Positions 8,577-16,915 of a stretch of DNA of 30,834 bases are shown piece after piece. The stretch is from positions 1 through 30,834 of the forward strand of contig JBJLGX010000027.1 in the NCBI GenBank assembly GCA_045564655.1. Reading direction: 5' to 3'. The translations under genes and the position numbers were made by a program. Source of the stretch: UBA826 sp045564655 (GTDB lineage Bacteria; Chloroflexota; Dehalococcoidia; Lucifugimonadales; UBA826). Below the pieces are notes generated by a model. The model had not been told where the DNA came from. It saw nothing but the letters and a program-made list of their open reading frames with translations, and searched no databases. Position 1 is the first letter of the stretch. Each line of letters opens with the position of its first letter.

Positions 8577-9542
8577 TTGGAACTCAAACTTATCTTAGAA
8601 CCAGTAGCAAAAAGATTGGATTTAACTGCTCAAAAACTAGATAAATTTGCAGCAGATGTCGAGCTCCCTCATCTCAATGAATTACTAAAATATGTATTTT
8701 CATCTGAAGGCAAATTGACCAGACCTGCTCTAACTTTTTTAGCATCTGACTTTAATGAATGCGAAGAAGAAAAAATCATAACAATGGCTAGTGCTGTTGA
8801 AATGCTTCATATTGCTAGCCTAGTACATGATGACACTGTTGATGAATCTGAAACAAGGAGAGGAAAAACAACCGTCAATGATGAATTTGGAGATTACACG
8901 GCCGTATTGTTAGGAGACTATATATTTGCAGCCTCTGCGACATACGTGTGTGAAACAAAAGATATTTATGTAATTAAAAGGTTTTCGCAAACAATAATGG
9001 ATTTATCTTACGGCCAATTAATGGAAACATCTAATGTTGATGAACTAATTAAAATCGAAAATTACATGAAAAGAATTTACCTTAAAACGGCATCTCTATT
9101 TACAATATCTGGAGAATCAGGTGCTGTTTTAAGTGGAGCTTCAGACTCAAAGGTTAATGCTATTAGGGAATATAGCCACAATATCGGAATGGCATTTCAA
9201 ATTATTGATGACTTATTAGATTTAGGTGGACAAGAAAAAACACTAGGTAAACCGGTCGGTAACGATTTAGTGAACGGAATAATCACATTGCCAATAATTT
9301 ATGCTTCAGAAGACCCGAATTACAAAGAACGTTTATTACAATTTTTAAAAGACCCTACTGACGAAACTCTCCACAAAAGACTAATAGAGGACACTAATAA
9401 ATCAAACGCACTAGAAAGAACATATCAGTATGCCAACAAATTAATTGTTAAAGCTAAAAATTCTTTAACCAATCTTGAAAACAATAATAGTAAAGATTCT
9501 TTAAATTATTTAGCCGAATTTATTATAAAAAGAATTTCTTAA
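8577..9542 (+). CDS. Long-chain trans-polyprenyl diphosphate synthase
   Basis: It condenses isopentenyl diphosphate onto allylic primers to make the all-trans chain of a respiratory quinone. First Asp-rich motif DDTVD at 85-89, second DDLLD at 211-215, plus GKLTRP (45-50). The residue five positions before the first motif is Ala, not an aromatic, which in this family predicts a long (C35-C50) product. The frame is open back to an ATG at 8472, but the extra 35 residues are low-complexity and precede the domain. AAGG sits 8 nt before the TTG at 8577, giving 321 residues, the normal length. Its stop is 1 nt from the end of the convergent amidohydrolase gene. Confidence 0.9.
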   Translation: MELKLILEPVAKRLDLTAQKLDKFAADVELPHLNELLKYVFSSEGKLTRPALTFLASDFNECEEEKIITMASAVEMLHIASLVHDDTVDESETRRGKTTVNDEFGDYTAVLLGDYIFAASATYVCETKDIYVIKRFSQTIMDLSYGQLMETSNVDELIKIENYMKRIYLKTASLFTISGESGAVLSGASDSKVNAIREYSHNIGMAFQIIDDLLDLGGQEKTLGKPVGNDLVNGIITLPIIYASEDPNYKERLLQFLKDPTDETLHKRLIEDTNKSNALERTYQYANKLIVKAKNSLTNLENNNSKDSLNYLAEFIIKRIS

Positions 9543-9543
9543 C

Positions 9544-11049
9544 TTACAAATTAGAATAAATAATCTGACCTTCTTTGATAGTGAGTGAAATAGTATCTGG
9601 TACATAATCTTTATCTGAAAATAAATCGTCTTTTTTTACTAATACCATATCAGCAATATATCCAACAGCTATTTTGCCAGAATCAAGATTCGTATTGTTT
9701 ATTAACCTATTGTTATAAGTGGCCATATTAATCGCTTCATTAATAGTTGTTTTTTCAGATAAGGACATCACTTTATAATTCTTAGTAATACGCTTTGTAG
9801 CAGATTTTATAAACCTTAAAGCATTTGGCTGCGATACAGGAGCATCAGAGCCAAATCCTACAGTTAAATTCTTTTCTATCATACTTTTAAATCTATATAT
9901 TTTATTAATCTCATCCGGGCTTAACATACGCATATATCTATCCCCATACTCATATATAAAATTAGGATTCACTGACAAATAATTTTTATTGTTCTCCAAA
10001 ATACTTATAGTTTCATCATTCAATTCTGTTACATGCTCTAACCTGTCACCTTTCATATGGTTATTTGAAAAAATTTGAGACGCAATATGAACTATTTTTT
10101 CCTCAACTGCATGTACTGCAACAGGAAACCCCAATTTATGGCACTTAAGTATTCTATCTTCCAAATCTTCAGGATATATATAACCTCCTGAAAAAGATGT
10201 GAGAAGTTTAACCGGCCCGATAGAGATGCCTCGGAAATCCATTCCGTATTTTATGTTAGCTTCAATAAATTCTTCCAAATAATCATATCCCAACATAAAT
10301 GAAACATTCAGATCTATATATCCTTGTTCAATACTGTCAGCTAAAAAATTTAGTCGCGACAGATCATTTTCTGCTGTGGCATCCATAAATGACGTAAACC
10401 CATTACTTAAAAGTTGATGATTTCCTCTTCTCATTCCTTCAAAAATAGTTTCTTTTGGGATCACAGGCAAAGATTTCTTAAGTAAAGTTTCTATTTCATA
10501 GAAAACACCTGTAAGTTTTCCAGTTTCTAAGGAACGCACAAAGGTAGATCCTTCAATCTCATCTGTTGATTCAGTAATCCCTAAAAGATCTATCGCATAA
10601 GAATTAAGCAGGACACCATGTCCTGAAGTAAATCGAATTACAGCAGGTCTATCCGGTATACATAAATCAACAATATCTTTAGAAAAAATATTATTTGATG
10701 ATGGATGGAATAAATCTAACCCATAAATTCTTAAGCATTCAGAAGTATTGTCTGTCTGATTAATTCTTTCCAATTCATTAATAAAGTCTGACAATCCTTG
10801 ATGTTCTTGAAAAGAAACTTCGTGGCCTACCAATCTGGCTGCTAGTCCTAAAAAATGAATATGTGAATCAACAAAACTAGGTATAGCAATCAATCCTTCC
10901 GAATTTATCGATGACTCCACATTGGAGTAATGAATAGGTAATTCAATCTCATCACCTATCCATTTAAACTCGCCATCTTCAATCACTACGGTTTTAGTTT
11001 CAGTAAAGTTGTCCCCATCGAAAAAAGTCAAATTGTCAAAACGAATCAT
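9544..11049 (-). CDS. YtcJ-like amidohydrolase (COG1574)
   Basis: Metal-dependent amidohydrolase of 501 residues. Visible motifs are PSFVDSHIHFLGLA with His63/His65, AVHAVEE, RLEHVTEL and GFGSDAPVSQPN, the last carrying the catalytic Asp. These are in the order of the COG1574 (YtcJ/N-substituted formamide deformylase-like) group. There is no signal peptide, so it is cytoplasmic. No strong Shine-Dalgarno precedes the ATG at 11049; it is 21 nt after the NIPSNAP gene and probably the last gene of the operon that starts with pyruvate kinase. The substrate is unknown. Confidence 0.85.
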   Translation of the reverse strand: MIRFDNLTFFDGDNFTETKTVVIEDGEFKWIGDEIELPIHYSNVESSINSEGLIAIPSFVDSHIHFLGLAARLVGHEVSFQEHQGLSDFINELERINQTDNTSECLRIYGLDLFHPSSNNIFSKDIVDLCIPDRPAVIRFTSGHGVLLNSYAIDLLGITESTDEIEGSTFVRSLETGKLTGVFYEIETLLKKSLPVIPKETIFEGMRRGNHQLLSNGFTSFMDATAENDLSRLNFLADSIEQGYIDLNVSFMLGYDYLEEFIEANIKYGMDFRGISIGPVKLLTSFSGGYIYPEDLEDRILKCHKLGFPVAVHAVEEKIVHIASQIFSNNHMKGDRLEHVTELNDETISILENNKNYLSVNPNFIYEYGDRYMRMLSPDEINKIYRFKSMIEKNLTVGFGSDAPVSQPNALRFIKSATKRITKNYKVMSLSEKTTINEAINMATYNNRLINNTNLDSGKIAVGYIADMVLVKKDDLFSDKDYVPDTISLTIKEGQIIYSNL

Positions 11050-11070
11050 GTTTGTAAAAGTAGTCTAAAT

Positions 11071-11388
11071 CTATACCATTGACATAGGAGTCGATTCAAA
11101 TCTTCGAACAACAATTTTGGGCCTATCTAAAAGTTCTGTCACAACAGGAGTTATCACATTCTTCCAATGATCTGATTCATACACAGCATCATATAATTTT
11201 ACTTTCTCATCTTCATTTTCAAATCTTCGAATCCATATATACAAGTCATCTTCTTCTTCGCTAACAAAACTTCCGACAATAATCATGCCTTTTGAAGATT
11301 GAAATGGAATTATATCTGATTCCATGAATTTAACCCATTCATCTCTTTTACCATTTAAGATACGGTATTCTCTGAGTTCGTAAAACAT
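11071..11388 (-). CDS. NIPSNAP family protein
   Basis: This 105-residue protein fits the small ferredoxin-like NIPSNAP fold: it starts with MFYELREYRILNGKRDEW, continues with IVGSFVSEEED and YIWIRRFEN, and ends with a beta strand around KIVVRRFES. No catalytic residues are established for the family; members often sit beside oxidoreductases and hydrolases of uncharacterised catabolic pathways. AAGGAG at optimal spacing supports the ATG. It lies between the cation antiporter gene (23 nt) and the amidohydrolase gene (21 nt). Confidence 0.85.
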   Translation of the reverse strand: MFYELREYRILNGKRDEWVKFMESDIIPFQSSKGMIIVGSFVSEEEDDLYIWIRRFENEDEKVKLYDAVYESDHWKNVITPVVTELLDRPKIVVRRFESTPMSMV

Positions 11389-11411
11389 ATTAACTCCTTA
11401 AATTATAAATA

Positions 11412-12425
11412 TTAAGCCATCATAAATACTAAGAAACTAGTTATACCATAAAGAAAAATTAAAATCATGGCAGGGGGAGAAAATCGACCAAAAAGTTTAG
11501 ATCTCGTAACTGGATAAAGCACAACAAATGTCATTGTAATAGATATACAAGCTGTTAAAAGATGAATGTATGAAAATAATCCCCATATAGAAGATTCCAA
11601 GTAAAAAACATCATCTAAAAATAGTACAAACCCTATATTGAAAATATTACTTCCTAGTAAATTTGTCACAGCTAGTTCAGGCGCCATAATTCGTATAGCT
11701 GCTATTGATGCTGCTAATTCGGGCAATGAAGTACATAATGCTAAAAATTGAGTTCCTACAAATCCATGTTCCCAATTCATTTTTACAGATAAATCGTCAC
11801 TTGTAGAAACCAAAAAAAATGCTGCGCCAACAATTACAAACGCAGCAATAAAGTAATTCCTAAATGCTTTAGTTAATGATTCTTGAGAATAAGTTTCAGA
11901 ATTTATTTGATTTTTATCAACATTTTGATTCTTATACAAATAGTACATTGAAAACCCAAAAGTCAATATTAAAATAAAAGACATCGGACTAATATAAATA
12001 TTTCCCATAAAGTCAAAATTCTTATGGAATAACATGGCTACGATTGCAATAAAAACAAGTAATATGCCAAATTGTCCGATTGGAACAGATTGCCTAGTTA
12101 CTGACTTGAAAATAGACCCATTTTTCCAAAAAATATCTAATAAGCCAATTATTAATAAATTAAATATATTACTTCCAAAAACATCTCCAGCAGCTAAATT
12201 AACTCCCTCATATCCAGATATTACAGTAACAGCGGCTAATCCTGTACCTAACTCTGGAAGTGAAGTTGCTGTAGCTAACATAACTACTCCAACAAAAGAA
12301 CGACCCAAACCTGTTTTAATAGCTATTACGTCTGCTGATTTAGTCAGATAAGTTGCTGAAAAAACAATGATGATAGCTAACACAGTTAGCTGAACCCACA
12401 AAAAAGGTAGCGATGTTAAATCCAA
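11412..12425 (-). CDS. Ca2+/cation antiporter (CaCA family, YrbG-like)
   Basis: Membrane antiporter of 337 residues, about ten helices in two inverted halves. The alpha-repeats are visible: LATATSLPELG (50-60) with the following GSNIFNL (84-90), and ALCTSLPELAAS (229-240) with GSNIFNI (258-264). These acidic TSLPE motifs bind the transported cation in Na+/Ca2+ exchangers. The frame starts with TTG at 12425, only 3 nt after the CysRS-fusion stop; the GGAG within the last codons of that gene serves as its Shine-Dalgarno, so it is translationally coupled. The ion and counter-ion are not determinable. Confidence 0.87.
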   Translation of the reverse strand: MDLTSLPFLWVQLTVLAIIIVFSATYLTKSADVIAIKTGLGRSFVGVVMLATATSLPELGTGLAAVTVISGYEGVNLAAGDVFGSNIFNLLIIGLLDIFWKNGSIFKSVTRQSVPIGQFGILLVFIAIVAMLFHKNFDFMGNIYISPMSFILILTFGFSMYYLYKNQNVDKNQINSETYSQESLTKAFRNYFIAAFVIVGAAFFLVSTSDDLSVKMNWEHGFVGTQFLALCTSLPELAASIAAIRIMAPELAVTNLLGSNIFNIGFVLFLDDVFYLESSIWGLFSYIHLLTACISITMTFVVLYPVTRSKLFGRFSPPAMILIFLYGITSFLVFMMA

Positions 12426-12428
12426 AAA

Positions 12429-14621
12429 TTACTCCGATACATAGTTAGACAATAATAAATCTTCTCTAGTTCTCCATTTCTTTAAAAATTTACCATAATT
12501 TTTTCTACTTAAATCATCTCTTTGGGTAGATGGTAAATCATGCCATCCTCTATGTACATGTAAAGTAATAGGCAAATCGTTATCAGCAATAATACGATAT
12601 CCTTTTTCTTTAAATTGAAAACTAAAATCAATGTCTAAATTTCTGTAAAAACGAAAAGATTCGCGCATCAGGCCAACTTCTCTAATAGTATTCCGATTGA
12701 ATGCAAAACAATATGCTTGCATTGCATCAACATCTCCAGACTCTCCCTCTCCATCATGAAAATGCAGTAAGGTTTCTGTCTTTAATCCAGCATAACCTAC
12801 AACTCCAACATTATCCTGAAGCAATAACTTTTTAAGTCTCAATAAAAAAGATCCAGTAAATTCAACACTTGTATCAATTAATACAAATATTTCACCTTTG
12901 GCACTTTTAATCAAAGTATTTTTAGCTGATGCATCTCCCAAGCGATGATCCGAGTGTATAACCTTAATAGATTGAAATTCATCAGCTAAAGATTCAATGT
13001 CATTTGATATCTGATTTTCATTTCCATTATCCAGAATGATTAATTCAATGGAATTATGTTGATCATGAGCAAATATACTATTCACACAACGTTTTAGGTC
13101 ATCAAAATACCCATCAACTACTAATCCTATCGAATATTTAAATTCATCTGGTTCATAAATATTAGATGAAACATTATTAGAAGAAGATATGGTTTCCCAT
13201 TTTTCATCTCTAAGTTCGGAAGGGTCCTTTAATCTAGCTAAATAATTACCTGAAGAAAAATCATTGATCTTATATCCTTCAAAATTTATTTTTTCTCTAA
13301 TTAAATCAGCTTGTTCATATTGTTTGTTAGATCGTAATTCAGATCTAAAATTAAGGCTTTGAGTAATAGAATCAGGAATTGTATACATATTTAAAGTATT
13401 AGAAAGATCCAGACCTAAAATTTCATCAAATTTATTTATAAGTATATATTTTGCAGAATTTGTAATTGAAGAATCAGCTAGAGCCCAAACAAGAGAAATG
13501 GCTTCAGGTAAATTCAAATCATCATCAATTTTAGAAATAAATTTACCTTCCCATTCCAAAATGTCTGCTTCGGATTCAACATTAATATTAGATGAATCCT
13601 CGGACCACTCAACATATAATCGCTTCATTTTATTAAGAGTTTTTTCAGAAGCTTTTAATGAGGTAAACGTAAAATTTAATCTTGTTCTATATCTTGCCGT
13701 CATACAAAGATATCTAAATGCCATAGGATCAATATTCCGTTGAGACAAATCAGATACAGTATATGCATTTTGAGCAGACTTGGACATCTTAACTCCATCT
13801 GCCAGAAGATGTTGTCCGTGAACCCAGTGGGAAACAAATGAATGATTTAAGAAAGATTCTGACTGTGCAATCTCACCTTCATGATGAGGGAATATATTAT
13901 CAACTCCTCCAGTATGTAAATCAAAATGTTCTCCTAGATATTTTATAGACATTGCTGAACATTCTATATGCCATCCGGGAAACCCTTCACCCCATGGACT
14001 TGGCCATTTTAATTCTCGTCCAGGTTCTGCATTTTTCCATAAAGTAAAATCTCTAGGGTCTCTTTTATTGGTATCTGTCTCAATCCTCATTGCTTCAAAA
14101 AGTTGAGAGTCGTGGATATTACCTGAAAGCTTTCCGTAATTTTTAAACTTAGAAATCTGGAAATACACATTTGAATCTACTTCGTATGCGAATCCTTTAG
14201 ATAACAAATCTTCTATAATTTTTATCATTTCTTGAATATTATCGGTTGCTTTAGGAAAGTGATTAGCAGGAATAATATTCAACATTTCTTCATCTTCTAA
14301 AAATCTATTCGTATAAAAATCAGCTATATCTTTAGCAGTTTTACCTTCAGCAATAGCTGCGGCAATCATTTTGTCTTCGCCTTGTTCTAAAATTTCTTGG
14401 CGCATATGGCCAACGTCTGTAATATTTTTGACGTGCGTGACATCATATCCAGAATATAGCATTCTTCTTTTTATCCAATCCGCCATCAAATATGAACGCA
14501 TATTTCCTATGTGTGCATCACGATAAACGGTCGGCCCACATGTATACATTGAAAAAAATCCTTTATCTACAGGAGTAAGAATCTCTTTTTTTCTATTAAC
14601 AGTGTTATAGAGACTAATCAA
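12429..14621 (-). CDS. cysS: Cysteinyl-tRNA synthetase fused to a C-terminal family-2 glycosyltransferase domain
   Basis: One uninterrupted 730-residue frame. Residues 1-465 are a complete CysRS: YTCGPTVY with zinc ligand Cys28, HIGN (37-40), WHIECSAM with Cys221, FPHHEGE (244-250) with the remaining zinc ligands, KMSKS (278-282) and the C-terminal QADLIREKINFEGY helix. After a polar linker (466-494), residues 495-725 read as a GT-A glycosyltransferase 2 domain: YSIGLVVDGYFDDLKRCVNSI, ELIILDNG (526-533), LGDASAKNTLI, the DxD site as DTS (583-585), EVGLMRESF and LDIDF (662-666) matching the usual EDVDL. CysRS is normally about 460-500 residues. TTG start at 14621 with TAGG upstream; 16 nt after pyruvate kinase. 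Confidence 0.88.
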   Translation of the reverse strand: MISLYNTVNRKKEILTPVDKGFFSMYTCGPTVYRDAHIGNMRSYLMADWIKRRMLYSGYDVTHVKNITDVGHMRQEILEQGEDKMIAAAIAEGKTAKDIADFYTNRFLEDEEMLNIIPANHFPKATDNIQEMIKIIEDLLSKGFAYEVDSNVYFQISKFKNYGKLSGNIHDSQLFEAMRIETDTNKRDPRDFTLWKNAEPGRELKWPSPWGEGFPGWHIECSAMSIKYLGEHFDLHTGGVDNIFPHHEGEIAQSESFLNHSFVSHWVHGQHLLADGVKMSKSAQNAYTVSDLSQRNIDPMAFRYLCMTARYRTRLNFTFTSLKASEKTLNKMKRLYVEWSEDSSNINVESEADILEWEGKFISKIDDDLNLPEAISLVWALADSSITNSAKYILINKFDEILGLDLSNTLNMYTIPDSITQSLNFRSELRSNKQYEQADLIREKINFEGYKINDFSSGNYLARLKDPSELRDEKWETISSSNNVSSNIYEPDEFKYSIGLVVDGYFDDLKRCVNSIFAHDQHNSIELIILDNGNENQISNDIESLADEFQSIKVIHSDHRLGDASAKNTLIKSAKGEIFVLIDTSVEFTGSFLLRLKKLLLQDNVGVVGYAGLKTETLLHFHDGEGESGDVDAMQAYCFAFNRNTIREVGLMRESFRFYRNLDIDFSFQFKEKGYRIIADNDLPITLHVHRGWHDLPSTQRDDLSRKNYGKFLKKWRTREDLLLSNYVSE

Positions 14622-14637
14622 TTTAAAACCTATTCAA

Positions 14638-16089
14638 TCAATTTAAAGTCAAAATTCTTAACATATTAGTGGTACCAGGTACCCCTATAGGGGTGCCTGC
14701 AATTAAAATAGCTATGTGAGGTTTGTCATCCAATATATTTTTCGCTTCAATTTCACCAATTACAAATAAATCATCAACATCTTCAACCCTATTAACTACG
14801 ATTGGAAAAACACCCCAATATAGTGTAAGCAAATTCTGAACCTTCTGTGAAGGGGTTAAAGCAATAATTTTTGCCTTTGGACGATATCTTGATACTCTTC
14901 CCGCAGCCACACCTGTTTCTGTAAAAGCAATTATCAGACTTGCATCTAATGTATTTGAAGTTTGAGAAGCTGCAAAGCTGACTGCATCATCAATTTCAGA
15001 TTCTAATTGCTTACGGCGTGTATTCATCATGATTTGGTAAGGTAAAGCTTTTTCAGCTTCTAATGCGACACTAGCCATAACTCTCACTGCTTCTAAAGGA
15101 TATTGGCCTATAGATGTTTCCGCAGAGAGCATAACAGCATCTGAGCCATCATATACAGCATTAGCAACATCAGTCACTTCAGCCCGAGTTGGGGAAGATG
15201 AAGTAATCATAGACTCTAACATCTGTGTAGCAGTTATAACTGGTTTACCGACCTCATTACTTCTTCTTATAAGATCTTTTTGTATTATAGGAACCCTATT
15301 TAACGGTAATTCTACTCCCATATCCCCACGTGCAACCATTATGGCATCTGTTTCTTCTACAATTGATTCAATATTATCTATCGCTTCTGAACGTTCAATT
15401 TTAGAAATAATAATGGGATCATAATAATCAGTTTTATTTAATATAGAACGGGCTGTTTTTATATCTTCTACGTCGACAACATTAGACAAGGCAACAAAAT
15501 CAGCATTCACTGATGCTGCAAAATTTAAACATTCAATTGCTTTTTCATCAGGGAAAAGTTGTGAAGGAGATTTCCCTGGGGTCACAACTCCCCTACCTTT
15601 AGTTAATAGACCTCCCCTAACAACTTTACAAGTAACGTTAGTGGATTCTACAGACACAACTTTTAATTCTATGTTGCCATCATCAATTAATACAATCCGT
15701 CCCTCATCAGCATCTTTATGAAATCCTGCAGGACTAACGGATACTCTATCTTTATTACCAACAAATACGTCACTTGAAAGAATAATAGATTCTCCATCTT
15801 TTAATGATACTCCGCCTGACTTTAGAGAACCTGTTCGATATTTCGCACCTGGAACATCCACCATCAAACCAATAGGAATAGATAATTCCTTAGAAACAGC
15901 GCGAACCATACCAACATACGATTTGTGGGTTTCTAGATCGCCGTGGGACATGTTTAACCTAGCAACATTCATGCCTGATTTAACCATTTCCATGAGAATT
16001 GCTGGATTGCTTGTTGAAGGTCCTAGAGTACAAACAACCTTAGTTTTAGGTAATTCCGGAAATGGATATCTAACTTGCATTTTCACCAT
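14638..16089 (-). CDS. pyk: Pyruvate kinase
   Basis: Last step of glycolysis, PEP + ADP to pyruvate + ATP. The 483-residue protein has MNVARLNMSHGD (40-51), the catalytic lysine region IISKIE (227-232), MVARGDMGVELP (251-262) and the signature ITATQMLESM (285-294). The segment equivalent to DTKGPEIRTG of the rabbit enzyme reads DVPGAKYRTG (78-87). It therefore has Lys at the position (117, rabbit numbering) where K+-dependent enzymes have Glu, which predicts K+ independence. The frame starts with ATG at 16089; an ATG at 16080 is an alternative. It is the first gene of a probable operon including cysS. No extra PEP-utilising C-terminal domain. Confidence 0.94.
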   Translation of the reverse strand: MVKMQVRYPFPELPKTKVVCTLGPSTSNPAILMEMVKSGMNVARLNMSHGDLETHKSYVGMVRAVSKELSIPIGLMVDVPGAKYRTGSLKSGGVSLKDGESIILSSDVFVGNKDRVSVSPAGFHKDADEGRIVLIDDGNIELKVVSVESTNVTCKVVRGGLLTKGRGVVTPGKSPSQLFPDEKAIECLNFAASVNADFVALSNVVDVEDIKTARSILNKTDYYDPIIISKIERSEAIDNIESIVEETDAIMVARGDMGVELPLNRVPIIQKDLIRRSNEVGKPVITATQMLESMITSSSPTRAEVTDVANAVYDGSDAVMLSAETSIGQYPLEAVRVMASVALEAEKALPYQIMMNTRRKQLESEIDDAVSFAASQTSNTLDASLIIAFTETGVAAGRVSRYRPKAKIIALTPSQKVQNLLTLYWGVFPIVVNRVEDVDDLFVIGEIEAKNILDDKPHIAILIAGTPIGVPGTTNMLRILTLN

Positions 16090-16206
16090 TCTTTAACTAT
16101 ATGTAGTTTACGCATCGCATTAGAAATATGATATAAAGTTCACATCAAACTTATATAAGGTCTATTATACGTTTAATCAATTATAAATAAAAACTAAGAG
16201 GATACC

Positions 16207-16911
16207 GTGAGCGAAAGCAAATTACTTTTAGACTTGCAAAGATGGGATACGAAAGTCACCACCATAAAATCAAAACTTGAAGAAGCTCAGTTCAAATTAA
16301 ATGATTCCACAGAAATTTCTAAAGCCAAGAAATTAAATGACTTAGTTAAGGACAAACTTCAAGAGATTACATTAAAAAGGAATAAAATAGAAAAAGACAT
16401 CCATTCACTAAAAGAAAAAATGTCTTCTGTTAACACAAAAATATATAGTGGATTAATAAAAACTGAAAAAGGCCTTAAAGCATTAGAAGAAGAAATGGAA
16501 AGTTTAGATAAAAATATAAACGACCAAGAAGACCAGATATTAACTATTATGATTGATCAAGACAGATATTCTGACGGATTAAAAAAATCCTCCAACCAAA
16601 TCTTAATCATTGAACAAACAAAGGAAAAAGAGATACCAAAGTTAGAGAAAACAATATCCGAATTAACAACTGAATTGGATATCGCATCTAGCCAAAGTGC
16701 TAATGTACGATCACAATGTGACAGGTTGTCTCTTCTTCAATATGATCGTTTAATAAAAAGTCACAAAGGTATTGCAGTAAGTACGCTTACAGCAAATTTG
16801 TGTGGGGCCTGTATGGTATCTGTACCAACAAAAACAATCCAAGAATTAAAAAAAGATAACTCGTTTGTGTTATGCAATTCATGTCAAAGGATATTATGTA
16901 TATCGGATTAA
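16207..16911 (+). CDS. Coiled-coil protein with C4 zinc ribbon (COG1579/DUF164)
   Basis: This 234-residue cytoplasmic protein has a long charged coiled coil (about 5-175) containing the family landmark IYSGLIKTEKGLKALEEEMESL-like segment near 79-100. It is followed by YDRLIKSHKGIAV and a zinc ribbon with Cys199/Cys202 and Cys223/Cys226. Proteins of this family are suspected nucleic-acid binders with no settled function; a gene of this type lies near rnpB in several bacterial groups. GTG start at 16207 with AAGAGG upstream. The stop is 4 nt before the start of the recombinase-like gene, so the two are co-transcribed. Confidence 0.87.
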   Translation: MSESKLLLDLQRWDTKVTTIKSKLEEAQFKLNDSTEISKAKKLNDLVKDKLQEITLKRNKIEKDIHSLKEKMSSVNTKIYSGLIKTEKGLKALEEEMESLDKNINDQEDQILTIMIDQDRYSDGLKKSSNQILIIEQTKEKEIPKLEKTISELTTELDIASSQSANVRSQCDRLSLLQYDRLIKSHKGIAVSTLTANLCGACMVSVPTKTIQELKKDNSFVLCNSCQRILCISD

Positions 16912-16915
16912 TAAT

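Noticed and set aside
12034..12351. 105-residue plus-strand ORF inside the cation antiporter gene
   Set aside because: It lies antisense to a conserved membrane protein with both alpha-repeats, and has no recognisable domain or ribosome site.
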